A stretch of DNA of 64,000 nt, from assembly GCF_002407205.1 (NCBI RefSeq), contig NZ_CP023548.1, forward strand, positions 1,698,501 to 1,762,500, written 5' to 3'. The stretch comes from Rhodobacter sp. CZR27. Lineage in GTDB: Bacteria > Pseudomonadota > Alphaproteobacteria > Rhodobacterales > Rhodobacteraceae. Under the pieces are notes generated by a model. It was not told the origin of the DNA, made no database searches, and saw only the letters and a program-made list of their open reading frames with translations. Numbering within the stretch: position 1 is the stretch's first letter; the number at the start of each line of letters is the position of its first letter. Below are positions 43,279 to 52,276 of the stretch, piece by piece. The position numbers and the translations under genes were made by a program.

Positions 43279-44444
43279 GGGGCAAGGCTCCATTGCACCA
43301 CTGGCCGCGCGCTTTCCCAGCCCCGCATCCGCCCGAGCGGCGCCGCACGGGCAAGGTCGATGCGCAGCAATTCGCCGCCGTGGCGGGCATGAAGCTCGGC
43401 CAGCAGCGCCTCGGTCTCCAGCGTGACCGCATTGACCACCAGTCGGGCTGCGCGCGGCAGCGCCGCAAACAGGTCCGCGTCGAAGCCGCCGCCAACGAAG
43501 ATCGCATCCGGCACGGGCAAGTCCGGCAGGACATCCCGCGCGGACCCCTCGACCACCGTCAGCCGGCCTGTCAGACCAAAGCGCCCTGCATTCTCGCGGA
43601 TGTTGGCAACCCGCCCGGGGCGCAGTTCCACCGCCACGGCGCGCCCGCCGGCCAGACACCACTCCACCGAGACCGAGCCCGAGCCGGCCCCGAGATCCCA
43701 GAGCAGCTCTCCGCTGCGGGGTGCGAGCGCCGCCAGCGTCATCGCCCGCACCGCGGCCTTGGTGATCTGGCCGTCATGGGCAAAGCGCCACTCCGGCAGG
43801 CCGGGCACTCGGGGCAGGGCAATCGCGCCCGCGACCTCCAGCGCCACCGCGACAGGTGCCTCGATCCCCTCGAGCGAAAAGTCCTCGGCCGTCGTCTGCC
43901 GCACCCGCTCGCGCGGGCCGCCGAGGGCCTCGAGAACCCAGAGCCTCGACGCACCCCATCCTGCGGCCGAAAGCCAGCGTGCCAGATCCGCGGCGGCCGC
44001 GGCGTCGCGGAGCGTGCAGATGGCGCGGAAACCTTGCGCCAGATCGGGCACCAGCCGCTCGAACGGGGCGGCGTGCAGGCCGAGGCAGCGCACCTCCTCG
44101 AGGCGCCAGCCGAGCCGGGCCGCGGCAAGGGAAATCACGCCGGGTGCCGGAAAGGCCCGCCACTCGCCCGTGCCCAGCACCGCGGCAAGGCTGCCGCCCG
44201 CGCCGTGCCAGAACGGATCGCCCGAGGCCAGAACCGCCACCCGCCGGCCCCGCAGGGCCAGCACCGGCGCCAGATCGAAGGGCACCGGCCATTCCATCCC
44301 GCGCTCGCCTGCCGCGACCAGCGCCAGATGTCGCGGCGAGCCGACCACGATCTCCGCCGCCGCCAGCGCGGCGCGGCTTGCATCCGTCAGTCCCGCCGGT
44401 CCATCTTCGCCCAGACCGATGATCGACAGCCAGGGATCAGCCAT
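43275..44444 (-). CDS. cobL: Precorrin-6B C5,C15-methyltransferase (decarboxylating)
   Basis: A bifunctional 389-residue enzyme. The N-terminal half is a tetrapyrrole methylase (CbiE-like; [35 protein letters not shown]). The C-terminal half (about 205-389) is a class I SAM methyltransferase (CbiT-like; [20 protein letters not shown]). AAGGAGGA lies seven bases before the ATG at 44444. The start codon shares two bases with the start of cobK on the other strand, so each promoter must lie inside the other gene. Confidence 0.93.
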   Translation of the reverse strand: MADPWLSIIGLGEDGPAGLTDASRAALAAAEIVVGSPRHLALVAAGERGMEWPVPFDLAPVLALRGRRVAVLASGDPFWHGAGGSLAAVLGTGEWRAFPAPGVISLAAARLGWRLEEVRCLGLHAAPFERLVPDLAQGFRAICTLRDAAAAADLARWLSAAGWGASRLWVLEALGGPRERVRQTTAEDFSLEGIEAPVAVALEVAGAIALPRVPGLPEWRFAHDGQITKAAVRAMTLAALAPRSGELLWDLGAGSGSVSVEWCLAGGRAVAVELRPGRVANIRENAGRFGLTGRLTVVEGSARDVLPDLPVPDAIFVGGGFDADLFAALPRAARLVVNAVTLETEALLAELHARHGGELLRIDLARAAPLGRMRGWESARPVVQWSLAP

Positions 44445-45186
44445 GCGCATCCTCCTTCTGGGCGGCACGACCGAAGCCAGCCGCATGGCCCGCGCACTGG
44501 TCGGGGCGGGGCTCGACGCCGTCTTCTCCTACGCCGGCCGCACCGCGGCGCCGGTCGCCCAGCCGCTGCCGATGCGCGTGGGCGGCTTCGGCGGCGTGGA
44601 GGGTCTGGCCGACTGGCTCCGTCGCGAGCGGATCAGCCACGTGATCGATGCGACCCATCCCTTCGCCGCGCAGATGAGTCGCAACGCGGTCGAGGCCTGT
44701 GCCCTGACCGGAACGCAGCTCGTCGCGCTCGAACGCGCGCCTTGGCAGGCGGGCGAGGGCGATCGCTGGACCCTCGTCTCCGATCTTGCCGCAGCCGCCG
44801 CGGCGCTGCCCGAGGCACCGGCCCGCGTGTTCCTCGCCATCGGCCGGCAGCATCTGGATGCCTTCGCGGGCCATCCGCAGCACCGCTACCTGTTGCGCCT
44901 CGTCGATCCGCCCGACGCGCTGCCGCTGCCGCGGGCCGAAGCAGTGATCGCCCGCGGTCCCTTCACGCTCGACGAGGATCTGGCGCTGATGCGTCGGCAT
45001 GGCACGCAGATCGTCGTGGCGAAGAACGCGGGTGGCGAGGGCGCGCGCGCCAAGCTCGATGCCGCGCGGATGCTCGGGCTGCCGGTGATCCTGATCGACC
45101 GGCCGGCGATCCCGGAGCGCCCGCGCGCCGAGACGCCCGAGGCGGTGATGGCTTGGCTCGGCTTTCACGCGGACCTCGGCGTGTAG
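44443..45186 (+). CDS. cobK: Precorrin-6A reductase
   Basis: Reduces precorrin-6A to dihydro-precorrin-6A with NADPH. The 247-residue protein starts [20 protein letters not shown], has VIDATHPFAAQMSRNAVEAC (about 66-85) and VVAKNAGGEGARAKLDAAR (about 189). It is the only plus-strand gene inside the minus-strand cob cluster. Its ATG overlaps the cobL ATG, and its last 22 bases overlap the end of cobJ. AGGGA lies about six bases upstream as a ribosome site. Confidence 0.92.
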   Translation: MRILLLGGTTEASRMARALVGAGLDAVFSYAGRTAAPVAQPLPMRVGGFGGVEGLADWLRRERISHVIDATHPFAAQMSRNAVEACALTGTQLVALERAPWQAGEGDRWTLVSDLAAAAAALPEAPARVFLAIGRQHLDAFAGHPQHRYLLRLVDPPDALPLPRAEAVIARGPFTLDEDLALMRRHGTQIVVAKNAGGEGARAKLDAARMLGLPVILIDRPAIPERPRAETPEAVMAWLGFHADLGV

Positions 45187-45896
45187 ACCCAGCACCCCAC
45201 GCGCCGCGTGGCCGAGTTGCCGACGAGCACCACCGTCCGCATGTCGGCCATCTCGGGCTGCGCCTCGGCCAGCGTCACCGTCTCGATCCGCTGATCGGGG
45301 GTCGAGACGGCGCGGGCGAAGGTGATCAGCCGCTCTGGCCCGCAAGCGTCGCGCAGGAGTTCCAGAACCTTTGCAAAGCCTTCCGGTCGGGACTTCGAGC
45401 GAGGGTTGTAGAAGGCCATGGCAAGATCGGCCTCGGCCGCCAGCCGCAACCGCTTCTCGATCAGCGCCCAGGGCTTCAGGTTGTCCGACAGGTTGATCGC
45501 GCAGAAGTCGTGGCCCAAGGGCGCACCCGCCGCCGCCGCCGCCGCGAGCATCGCCGTGATGCCGGGCAACACCCGGATGTCGACCGAGGCCAGATCGGGT
45601 CGCGCCTCCATCGCCTCGAAAAGCGCCGAGGCCATGGCGAAAACCCCCGGATCGCCCGAGGACACCACGACCACCCGCCGCCCCGCGGCCGCCATCTCCA
45701 GCGCATGGGTCGCGCGCTCGACCTCCACCCGATTGTCCGAGGGGTGCAGCACGAGCCCCGGCCGCGGTGCGACTCGGGCCACGTAGGGAATGTAGCCCAC
45801 CACATCGGTCGCCTCGGCCAGTGCCGCCGTGACCTCCGGCGTCACCAGCGCCTCCGAGCCCGGGCCGAGACCCGCCACCACCACCCAGCCGCTCAT
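45165..45896 (-). CDS. cobJ: Precorrin-3B C17-methyltransferase
   Basis: Catalyses the ring-contraction methylation of precorrin-3B. The 243-residue protein has MSGWVVVAGLGPGSEALVTP, VVVSSGDPGVFAMASALFEA (about 79) and LPGITAMLAAAAAAGAPLGH (about 110). It overlaps cobI by four bases upstream and cobK antiparallel by 22 bases downstream. The start is the ATG at 45896; the longer frame into cobI is rejected. Confidence 0.93.
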   Translation of the reverse strand: MSGWVVVAGLGPGSEALVTPEVTAALAEATDVVGYIPYVARVAPRPGLVLHPSDNRVEVERATHALEMAAAGRRVVVVSSGDPGVFAMASALFEAMEARPDLASVDIRVLPGITAMLAAAAAAGAPLGHDFCAINLSDNLKPWALIEKRLRLAAEADLAMAFYNPRSKSRPEGFAKVLELLRDACGPERLITFARAVSTPDQRIETVTLAEAQPEMADMRTVVLVGNSATRRVGCWVYTPRSA

Positions 45897-46624
45897 TCCG
45901 CAAGCTCCGGCCGACGGCCGCGCCCGGGCACCAGCACGATGGCGAAATACGGGCAATCCGCCCCCTCGACCTCGGCCAGCCGTGCCACGCGCTGGCCCGG
46001 CATGGTTCCGCGCTCCACGAGCCAGGCTTCCTCCAGCCGGCCCGCAGCCGCCAGAGCCCGGCGCACCTTGGGCAGGTTGCGTCCCGTCTTCATCACCACC
46101 AGCGCATCGGCCGCCGCGGCATGGCGGGCGAGGTCCGCCTCGGGCAGCGTGCCCGCGAGCACCGAGAGCACGTCGTCGCCCCAGGTGATCGGCAGGTCGG
46201 CCGCGTTCCAGCAGCCCGCCATTCCGGGAATGCCCGGCACGATCTCGACCTCGGCCCGACCCTGCAGCCGGGTGTGCAGGTGCATGAACGAGCCGTAGAA
46301 AAGCGGATCGCCTTCGCAGAGCACGACGATCTCCTCAGTCTGCGAAAGGTCGGCCAGCCGGTCGGCCCAGAGGTCGTAGAACTCCGCCAGCAGGCGGTTG
46401 TAGTCGGGGTGATCGAACGGGATCTCGGTGGTGACCGGGTAATCCATGGGATGCTCGACCACGTCGGGGCGCAGCATCCCCTCGACGATGCGCCGCGCCT
46501 GACCGGAGCGGCCCGCCTTGCGGAAATAGGCGACATGGCGGGCGGCCCGGATCAGCCGGTCCGACTTGACGCTCAGCAGTTCGGGATCGCCGGGGCCGAG
46601 GCCCGCACAGATGATGCGTCCCAT
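45893..46624 (-). CDS. cobI: Precorrin-2 C20-methyltransferase
   Basis: Methylates precorrin-2 at C20. The 243-residue protein has [20 protein letters not shown] at the N terminus, VVLCEGDPLFYGSFMHLHTR (about 99) and IVPGIPGMAGCWNAADLPIT (about 128). Two adjacent ATGs (46627 and 46624) are possible; the second has the better spacing from GGGTGGA. It overlaps cobH by one or four bases and cobJ by four. Confidence 0.93.
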   Translation of the reverse strand: MGRIICAGLGPGDPELLSVKSDRLIRAARHVAYFRKAGRSGQARRIVEGMLRPDVVEHPMDYPVTTEIPFDHPDYNRLLAEFYDLWADRLADLSQTEEIVVLCEGDPLFYGSFMHLHTRLQGRAEVEIVPGIPGMAGCWNAADLPITWGDDVLSVLAGTLPEADLARHAAAADALVVMKTGRNLPKVRRALAAAGRLEEAWLVERGTMPGQRVARLAEVEGADCPYFAIVLVPGRGRRPELAE

Positions 46625-47256
46625 CATTCCACCCGGCTCGCGAGCGCGTTGACAGCCGCAACCGTGATGGCCGAGCCGCCGAGCCGACCCTCGACGATCA
46701 GCGAGGGACAGGGCAGGTCGGCCATCAGCGCGTCCTTCGATTCGGCCGCGCCGACGAAGCCCACCGGGCAGCCGATGATCGCGGCGGGGCGCGGGCAGGT
46801 GGGCTCTTCGAGCATGTTCAGCAGGTGGAAGAGCGCGGTCGGCGCATTGCCGATCGCCACCACCGCGCCCTGAAGATGCGGCCGCCACAGTTCCAGCGCC
46901 GCGGCCGACCGCGTGGTGTTCAGGCTGCGCGCGAGCGCCGGAACCTCGGGATCGTGCAGCGTACAGATCACCGCATTGTCCGCAGGAAGCCGGGCCCGGG
47001 TGATCCCCTCGCTCACCATCCGCGCGTCGCAGAGGATCGGCGCGCCGGCCTCGAGCGCCGCCCGCGCCGCGATGGCCATGCCGGGCGAGAAGCGGACATG
47101 GGCCTCCAGCCCGACCATCCCTGCGGCGTGGATCATCCGGACCACCACCACCTCTTCCTCGGGGGTGAAGCCGGACAAGGCGGCCTCGGCCCGGATGGTG
47201 GCGAAGGACTGGCGGTAGATCGCGGCGCCATCGGTTTCGTAAAGATGCGGCGTCAT
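46624..47256 (-). CDS. cobH: Precorrin-8X methylmutase
   Basis: Moves the C11 methyl to C12 to yield hydrogenobyrinate. The 210-residue protein has the catalytic-His segment VVVVRMIHAAGMVGLEAHVR (about 37-56), ILCDARMVSEGITRARLPAD (about 74) and IIGCPVGFVGAAESKDAL (about 158). It overlaps cobN by four bases. Confidence 0.94.
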   Translation of the reverse strand: MTPHLYETDGAAIYRQSFATIRAEAALSGFTPEEEVVVVRMIHAAGMVGLEAHVRFSPGMAIAARAALEAGAPILCDARMVSEGITRARLPADNAVICTLHDPEVPALARSLNTTRSAAALELWRPHLQGAVVAIGNAPTALFHLLNMLEEPTCPRPAAIIGCPVGFVGAAESKDALMADLPCPSLIVEGRLGGSAITVAAVNALASRVE

Positions 47257-50200
47257 GGGGCCTCGCAGGTCATAAGGGCGGCGATGGAGTTGCGGCGGGT
47301 GGTCCAGAGACCGGCCTCGGCCAGCCGCCGGAAGCGGTCGCGGAGTGCCTCGAGCGCGGCGGGGTTCTCGCGCGCCATGAAGGCCACGAGGTCCTCGCGC
47401 TGAAGCGTCGCCTCGAAGCAGAGGTCGAAGAGGTGATCCGGCACCGCGCGGGTCAGCTGCGCGAAGCTCGCGAGATGATCCACGCTCGCCGTGATCTCGG
47501 CCGCGCCGCGGAAGCCGTGGCGCATCATGGCATCGGCCCAGGCGGGGTCGGCGATGCGGGCGCGGACGATGCGCGAAAGCTCTTCATTCAACGTGCGGGC
47601 TCGCGGCGAGTCGGGGCGCGTCGCGTCGAGGTGGTAGAGCGTGGCCTCCCGCCCCAGATGGGCGAGCGCGGCGGCAAAGCCGCCCTGATGCGCGGCATAG
47701 TCTTCGGCCATCAGGAGGTCGGTCTCGGGCAGGTCCTGCACATGGGCGAAGGCATCGGCCGCACGCACGCGATCGGCCAGCGCGGAGGGCGCGTGCTCGG
47801 GCGCGCCGTCGCTGCCGATGGCCCAGGCCGAGCCCTGAAGCCAGGCCTCGCCGGCGGCGTCCCGGCCCTCGGCCGTGTAGTTCTCGACCCGGACCCCTGC
47901 GCCGTAGCTCCCCGGGCGCGGGCCGAAGACGCGGGGTCCGGGGGTGCGGTAGGGATTATCCTCGGGCGCCTCGTCGCGTTCGGCCAACGCCTCGGCCCCC
48001 GCGCCGAAGAGTTGCGCGAGCGTCGGGAAGATGTCACGGAAGAGGCCCGAGACGCGCAGCGTGACGTCGATCCGCGGCCGGCCGAGCAGGGCAAGCGGCA
48101 GGATCTCGAACCCCGAAACCCGCTCCGTACCCTCGTCCCAACGGGGCGCGAGCCCGGCCAGATGCAGCGCCATGGCGAATTCCTCGCCCGCCGTGCGCAT
48201 CGAGGCCGAGCCCCAGAGGTCCACCACCAGCCCCTTCGGCCAGTCGCCGTGATCCTGCAGGTGGCGCCGCAAGAGTTCCTCGGCGAGTTTCACGCCCTGC
48301 GCATGGGCCGCGCGCGACGGCACCGCGCGCGGATCGACCGAGTAGAGGTTGCGGCCCGTGGGCAGCACATCCGCCCGCCCGCGGTGCGGCGAGCCCGATG
48401 GCCCGGCCGCGACCCTCCGTCCGTCGAGCGCAGCCAGAAGTCCCGCCGTCTCGCCCGCGCCCTGCCCATAGACGTGCAGGCCCTCGCCGTAGCGGCTTTC
48501 CTTCAGGTCGCAGACGAAGCGGTCGATGCGGGTGATCGCCTCGGCGGGCGTGGCATCCTCGGGGAGGCCGAGATCAGCCTCCACCCCGGCGGCGCGGGCC
48601 TCGTCGCGGATCGCGGCGATCAGCCGGCCCCGGCGCGCGGGATCGAGGCCGTCGGCGGTCGAGTATTCGTCCAGCAGCCGCTCCAGCCGGTTGAGGCTGT
48701 CTGGCAGCGCGCTGTCCCTGAGCGGAGGCGGCAGGTGGCCAAGCGTCACCGCGCCAATGCGGCGGCGGGCCTGCGCGGCCTCGCCGGGGTCATTGACGAT
48801 GAAGGGGTAGATCACGGGCAGCGCGCCGGTCAGTGCCTCGGGCCAGCAGGTGCCAGACAACGCGACGGCCTTTCCCGGCAGCCACTCCAGCGTGCCATGC
48901 GCGCCCATGTGGACCAGTGCGTGCAGGCCCTGCGCGTGCAGCCAGAGGTAGAAGGCGACATAGCCGTGCCGCGGCACGCGCGAGAGGTCGTGGTAGTCGG
49001 CGTCCCGCGCGCCGCTCTCGCCGCGCTCGGGCTGGAGCGCCACCAGCACCTTGCCGCGCCGGGTGGCAGCGAAGCGGAACGCCCCGTCGCGACAGGCCGG
49101 ATCCTGCTCGGGATCGCCCCATATTTCACGAAGGGTGAATTGCATCGGCTCGGGCAGGGTGGCGAGAGCGGCGCGATACTCCGCGAGAGGCCAGACGAGG
49201 ACCTCCGTGAGCAGGCTCTCCGTCACCGGTGCCGCAGGAGCGGTAGCGTAGCCCTCTGCGGCGAGCGTCGCCAGCAGAGCTTCGGCCGAGGCCGCGGCGT
49301 CCAGGCCCACCGCATGGGCGATCTGGTCCGGACGGCCGGGATAGGTGGAGAGCACGAGGGCCAGTCGCCGTTCAGCCGCCGGGGTCCGGCCCAGACGATG
49401 CCAAGCCGCAACGCGGTCGGCCACGGCGGCGATCCGCTCCCCGTCCGGGCGATGGGCAAACCGGGAATACTGCAGATCGGGATCACGCCGCCCAGGCGAC
49501 TTGAAGCTGACGACGCCGGCGAGGATCCGGCCGTCGACTTCCGGCAGCACGACATGCATGGCGAGGTCGGCCGGCGACAGGCCGCGCTCGGCCTCAGCCC
49601 AGTCGCGGCGGCGCGCGGTGGAGAGCGCGACCTGGAACACCGGGCAGCCGGGACCGTCGAGCGGCGAACCGGCGGCGGCTTTCGCCGAGAAGGCCGTGGC
49701 GTTCACGATCGCCACCGGCGTGAAGACCGCAAGCTGGGCCGAGATCCAATCCGCCGCGCCCGGCGCCTTGAGCGAGGGGGCAAAGAGGCCGCAGGCGCTG
49801 AACCCCCGTTCGCGAAGCGCGAAAATCAGGGCATCGATGGGCGCGGTATCGGCGGCGGTCAGGTAGCTGCGGTAGAAGGTGACGACAACGCCCCCCGGCT
49901 CGGGCTGAGGGATCACGCCCCGCTCGGGGTCGTACCAGCCGCAGTCGGGGACGCGCTTGTCGCCCATGACCGGCCCGGCATAAAGTCCCGCCGCCAGCGC
50001 CAGTTGCGCAAGCGCCGCCTGCGCCGCGACCGCCCCTCCGGCATCGCAGAGCGCCGAAAGCCGCCGCAGCGTCGAGACCGGCAGCGTCGAGACCGCATCC
50101 AGCGCCGGATCCTCGCGCCCGTCCGCCGGCAGCACCGCGAGCGCGATGCCTCGGCGGCGGCAGAGGTCCTGCACCTCGGCCAGACCGTAGCTCCAGTAGC

Positions 50201-50471
50201 TCTCGCCGCCGATCAGCCGGATCAGGATCGCCTTGGCATGGGCCAGCACCGTCTCGGCATAGGTGTCGATCGACAGGGGATGCCGCAACGCCACGAGGTT
50301 CAGCAGGCGCAGCGAGGGCAGGCCGCCCTTCGACCGGTGCCAGCCCGCCGCGAAAGCCCCGAGGTCGCTGTCGGAGAACGACAGCACCACCAGATCCGCC
50401 GGCGTCTGGCCCGGATCGAAGGGTGTTGCGGTCTCCTCGAGCCCGTGGCTTTCGCGGAAGACGACGTGCAT
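47253..50471 (-). CDS. cobN: Cobaltochelatase subunit CobN
   Basis: The 1072-residue large subunit of the aerobic, ATP-dependent cobaltochelatase (CobNST), which inserts cobalt into hydrogenobyrinate a,c-diamide. Landmarks of the CobN/BchH family are LIGGESYWSYGLAEVQDLCR (about 88), GAHGTLEWLPGKAVALSG (about 523), YPFIVNDPGEAAQARRRIGA (about 552) and a C-terminal cluster around FRGAAEITASVDHLASFAQL. cobS and cobT are not in the window. It follows cobW by three bases. Confidence 0.94.
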   Translation of the reverse strand: MHVVFRESHGLEETATPFDPGQTPADLVVLSFSDSDLGAFAAGWHRSKGGLPSLRLLNLVALRHPLSIDTYAETVLAHAKAILIRLIGGESYWSYGLAEVQDLCRRRGIALAVLPADGREDPALDAVSTLPVSTLRRLSALCDAGGAVAAQAALAQLALAAGLYAGPVMGDKRVPDCGWYDPERGVIPQPEPGGVVVTFYRSYLTAADTAPIDALIFALRERGFSACGLFAPSLKAPGAADWISAQLAVFTPVAIVNATAFSAKAAAGSPLDGPGCPVFQVALSTARRRDWAEAERGLSPADLAMHVVLPEVDGRILAGVVSFKSPGRRDPDLQYSRFAHRPDGERIAAVADRVAAWHRLGRTPAAERRLALVLSTYPGRPDQIAHAVGLDAAASAEALLATLAAEGYATAPAAPVTESLLTEVLVWPLAEYRAALATLPEPMQFTLREIWGDPEQDPACRDGAFRFAATRRGKVLVALQPERGESGARDADYHDLSRVPRHGYVAFYLWLHAQGLHALVHMGAHGTLEWLPGKAVALSGTCWPEALTGALPVIYPFIVNDPGEAAQARRRIGAVTLGHLPPPLRDSALPDSLNRLERLLDEYSTADGLDPARRGRLIAAIRDEARAAGVEADLGLPEDATPAEAITRIDRFVCDLKESRYGEGLHVYGQGAGETAGLLAALDGRRVAAGPSGSPHRGRADVLPTGRNLYSVDPRAVPSRAAHAQGVKLAEELLRRHLQDHGDWPKGLVVDLWGSASMRTAGEEFAMALHLAGLAPRWDEGTERVSGFEILPLALLGRPRIDVTLRVSGLFRDIFPTLAQLFGAGAEALAERDEAPEDNPYRTPGPRVFGPRPGSYGAGVRVENYTAEGRDAAGEAWLQGSAWAIGSDGAPEHAPSALADRVRAADAFAHVQDLPETDLLMAEDYAAHQGGFAAALAHLGREATLYHLDATRPDSPRARTLNEELSRIVRARIADPAWADAMMRHGFRGAAEITASVDHLASFAQLTRAVPDHLFDLCFEATLQREDLVAFMARENPAALEALRDRFRRLAEAGLWTTRRNSIAALMTCEAP

Positions 50472-50474
50472 GGC

Positions 50475-51512
50475 TCAGGCGACCCGCGCGAGCAGATCCT
50501 GACGGATCGCGGCCTCGTCAATGTCGGCACGCTCGGCGATCACCACGAGGCGCGAGAGCCGCTCGCCCGGCCACGGCCGGTCATACTGGTGGCGCACCCG
50601 CTCGCCCACCGCCTGCACCAGCAGCCGCATCGGCTTTCCGGCCACCGCGACGTGGCCCTTGACGCGCAGGACGTTGCGCTCACGCGCGAGCGCCCGGATG
50701 GCGGCGGCCAGTGCCTCGGGATCGGAGATCTCGGGCAGGTCGATCACTGTCGAGGCGAAATCGTCATGCTCGTGGTCGTCCGCGCCGTCATGGTGCGAGG
50801 GGCGGGCGGCCAGATCATCCTCGGCCGCGGCGCCGATCCCGAGGATCACCTGCGGATCGACCGTGCCCTCGGTCACTGCGAGAATCGGAACCGGGCGCGG
50901 CGCTTCGGCCTCGACCACGGCGCGGGCGGCCGCTAGGCCCGCCTCGCCGGCAAGGTCGGCCTTGGTCAGGAGCACGATGTCGGCGCAGGCGAGTTGATCC
51001 TCGAAAACCTCGGACAGCGGCGTCTCGTGATCGGCGCCTTCGGCCATGGCCTGCGCGGCCACCGCGTCGGCGTCGGGGGCGAAGCGGCCCGCGGCGACGG
51101 CCTCGGCATCGGCCAGCGCGATCACCCCGTCCACCGTGATGCGCGAGCGGATGGCCGGCCAGTCGAAGGCCTTGAGCAGGGGTTTGGGCAGCGCAAGGCC
51201 CGAGGTCTCGATCAGGATGTGGTCGGGGCGGCGGGGCAGGGCCATCAGCGCTTCGATGGTGGGGATGAACTCGTCGGCGACGGTGCAGCAGAGGCAGCCG
51301 TTCGCAAGCTCCACGATCGCCTCGTCCGGGCAGCTCTCGTCGGCGCAGGCGCGGATCAGGTCGCCGTCCACGCCCACGGTGCCGAACTCGTTGACCAGAA
51401 CGGCCAGCCGGCGCCCGCCCGCGTTCTGCATCAGGTGGCGTATCAGCGTGGTCTTTCCGGCGCCGAGAAAGCCGGTGATCACCGTGACGGGGATCTTCGC
51501 AAGGTCGGTCAT
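50475..51512 (-). CDS. cobW: CobW-type metal chaperone GTPase
   Basis: A 345-residue G3E-family GTPase thought to deliver cobalt to CobN. Walker A GFLGAGKTTLI is at about residues 15-25, the metal-binding CxCC motif lies in ELANGCLCCTV (about 68-78), the guanine-binding TKAD at about 185, and a His/Asp-rich metal loop (SHHDGADDHEHDD) at about 240. The C-terminal CobW_C domain is complete. It overlaps the DUF1636 gene by four bases and precedes cobN. Confidence 0.93.
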   Translation of the reverse strand: MTDLAKIPVTVITGFLGAGKTTLIRHLMQNAGGRRLAVLVNEFGTVGVDGDLIRACADESCPDEAIVELANGCLCCTVADEFIPTIEALMALPRRPDHILIETSGLALPKPLLKAFDWPAIRSRITVDGVIALADAEAVAAGRFAPDADAVAAQAMAEGADHETPLSEVFEDQLACADIVLLTKADLAGEAGLAAARAVVEAEAPRPVPILAVTEGTVDPQVILGIGAAAEDDLAARPSHHDGADDHEHDDFASTVIDLPEISDPEALAAAIRALARERNVLRVKGHVAVAGKPMRLLVQAVGERVRHQYDRPWPGERLSRLVVIAERADIDEAAIRQDLLARVA

Positions 51513-51868
51513 GGGGTCTCTCCGATCGGGGGAATGCGGGCAAGCGACTGCTTGCGGAAGATCTCGGGCCGCTCGCGCCAGGGCACGATCCCGTCGGGGG
51601 CGGCGGCATAGGCCTCGGCCCCGGCGACGATCTCGGCTGCGTGGTCCCGGTCGAGCCGGCCGTAGACGTAGGTCCAGCGGCCGGGGGCCGAGAGCGCCAC
51701 GGCGCAGCCCTGCGCGCAGGCCGAGAGGCATTCGACCGGCGCGACCCGCACGCCGTCCGGGGCTGCCGCGGCGAGGGCCGCGTGGAGGAGCGCGCCCGGA
51801 ACGGGCTCCCCCTCGGCGACGGGGCGTCCGGCGCGGCAGGTGGTGCAGACGTGAAGCGTCACGGTCAT
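51509..51868 (-). CDS. DUF1636 protein, ferredoxin-like metal-binding
   Basis: A 119-residue thioredoxin-fold ferredoxin-like protein (DUF1636), beginning MTVTLHVCTTCRAGRPVAEG with a second cysteine group at CLSACAQGC. Such genes often accompany cobW and cobN in alphaproteobacteria and may handle cobalt or an iron-sulfur cluster. The start is the ATG at 51868; upstream in-frame ATGs lie in the riboswitch leader side. It is the first gene after the cobalamin riboswitch. Confidence 0.82.
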   Translation of the reverse strand: MTVTLHVCTTCRAGRPVAEGEPVPGALLHAALAAAAPDGVRVAPVECLSACAQGCAVALSAPGRWTYVYGRLDRDHAAEIVAGAEAYAAAPDGIVPWRERPEIFRKQSLARIPPIGETP

Positions 51869-51977
51869 TGGCCGTCCCTCGTGCGGGGGCATCGGGGGCG
51901 GCATCCAGGGAATGGGGCGCGACGACAAGAGGCGCCCTGGTCCACCGGCCGCGGAACACCCCGTCCGCCCGTAAGTC

Positions 51978-52120
51978 TCAGCGCGGGCAGGTCTCCCGGC
52001 TTGCGGATCCAGGGCCTGCGGCCCAGCGGGCGCCCGCCTTCCCGACCCCGGGGCCAGTGGCTTGGGCGACCTTTCCGGTCACGGTCGCGGGGGCGGCTGC
52101 CTTCTCGGCATTCCCTCTTC
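51978..52120 (-). promoter_or_regulatory. Cobalamin riboswitch
   Basis: On the minus strand the conserved blocks appear in order: GAGGGAATGCC near 52115, CCCCCGCGACCGTGACC near 52085, AAGCCACTGGCCCC near 52050, GGGAAGGCGGGCGCCC near 52035 and, at the 3' end (51981-51996), AGCCGGGAGACCTGCC, close to the B12 box. It ends about 110 bases before the DUF1636 start. It should shut down DUF1636-cobW-cobN-cobH-cobI-cobJ when adenosyl- or other cobalamin is plentiful. Confidence 0.92.
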
Positions 52121-52121
52121 G

Positions 52122-52138
52122 CCTGTCATGATGACAGG
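52122..52138. repeat. Perfect 17-base palindrome next to the riboswitch
   Basis: CCTGTCATGATGACAGG, eight-base arms around one base, lies just beyond the 5' side of the riboswitch and 139 bases before nnrS. It could be an operator for the divergent promoters or a hairpin at the riboswitch leader start. Confidence 0.55.
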
Positions 52139-52276
52139 AACCAGCGCGGGCGGAGTGGTGGGCCAAAGCGGCGCCCGTGTCAAGAAGCTCGCCCGTCCCG
52201 CGCGGGCGTGCCGCGGCCGGGCTTCACAAACCGGATGCGAGCAGGCAGAAGGAAGGCCGCTCGACGGGAGACTCCG

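Noticed and set aside
47433..50936. 1167-codon plus-strand frame opposite cobN
   Set aside because: Shadow of cobN and cobW; no motif and no ribosome site.
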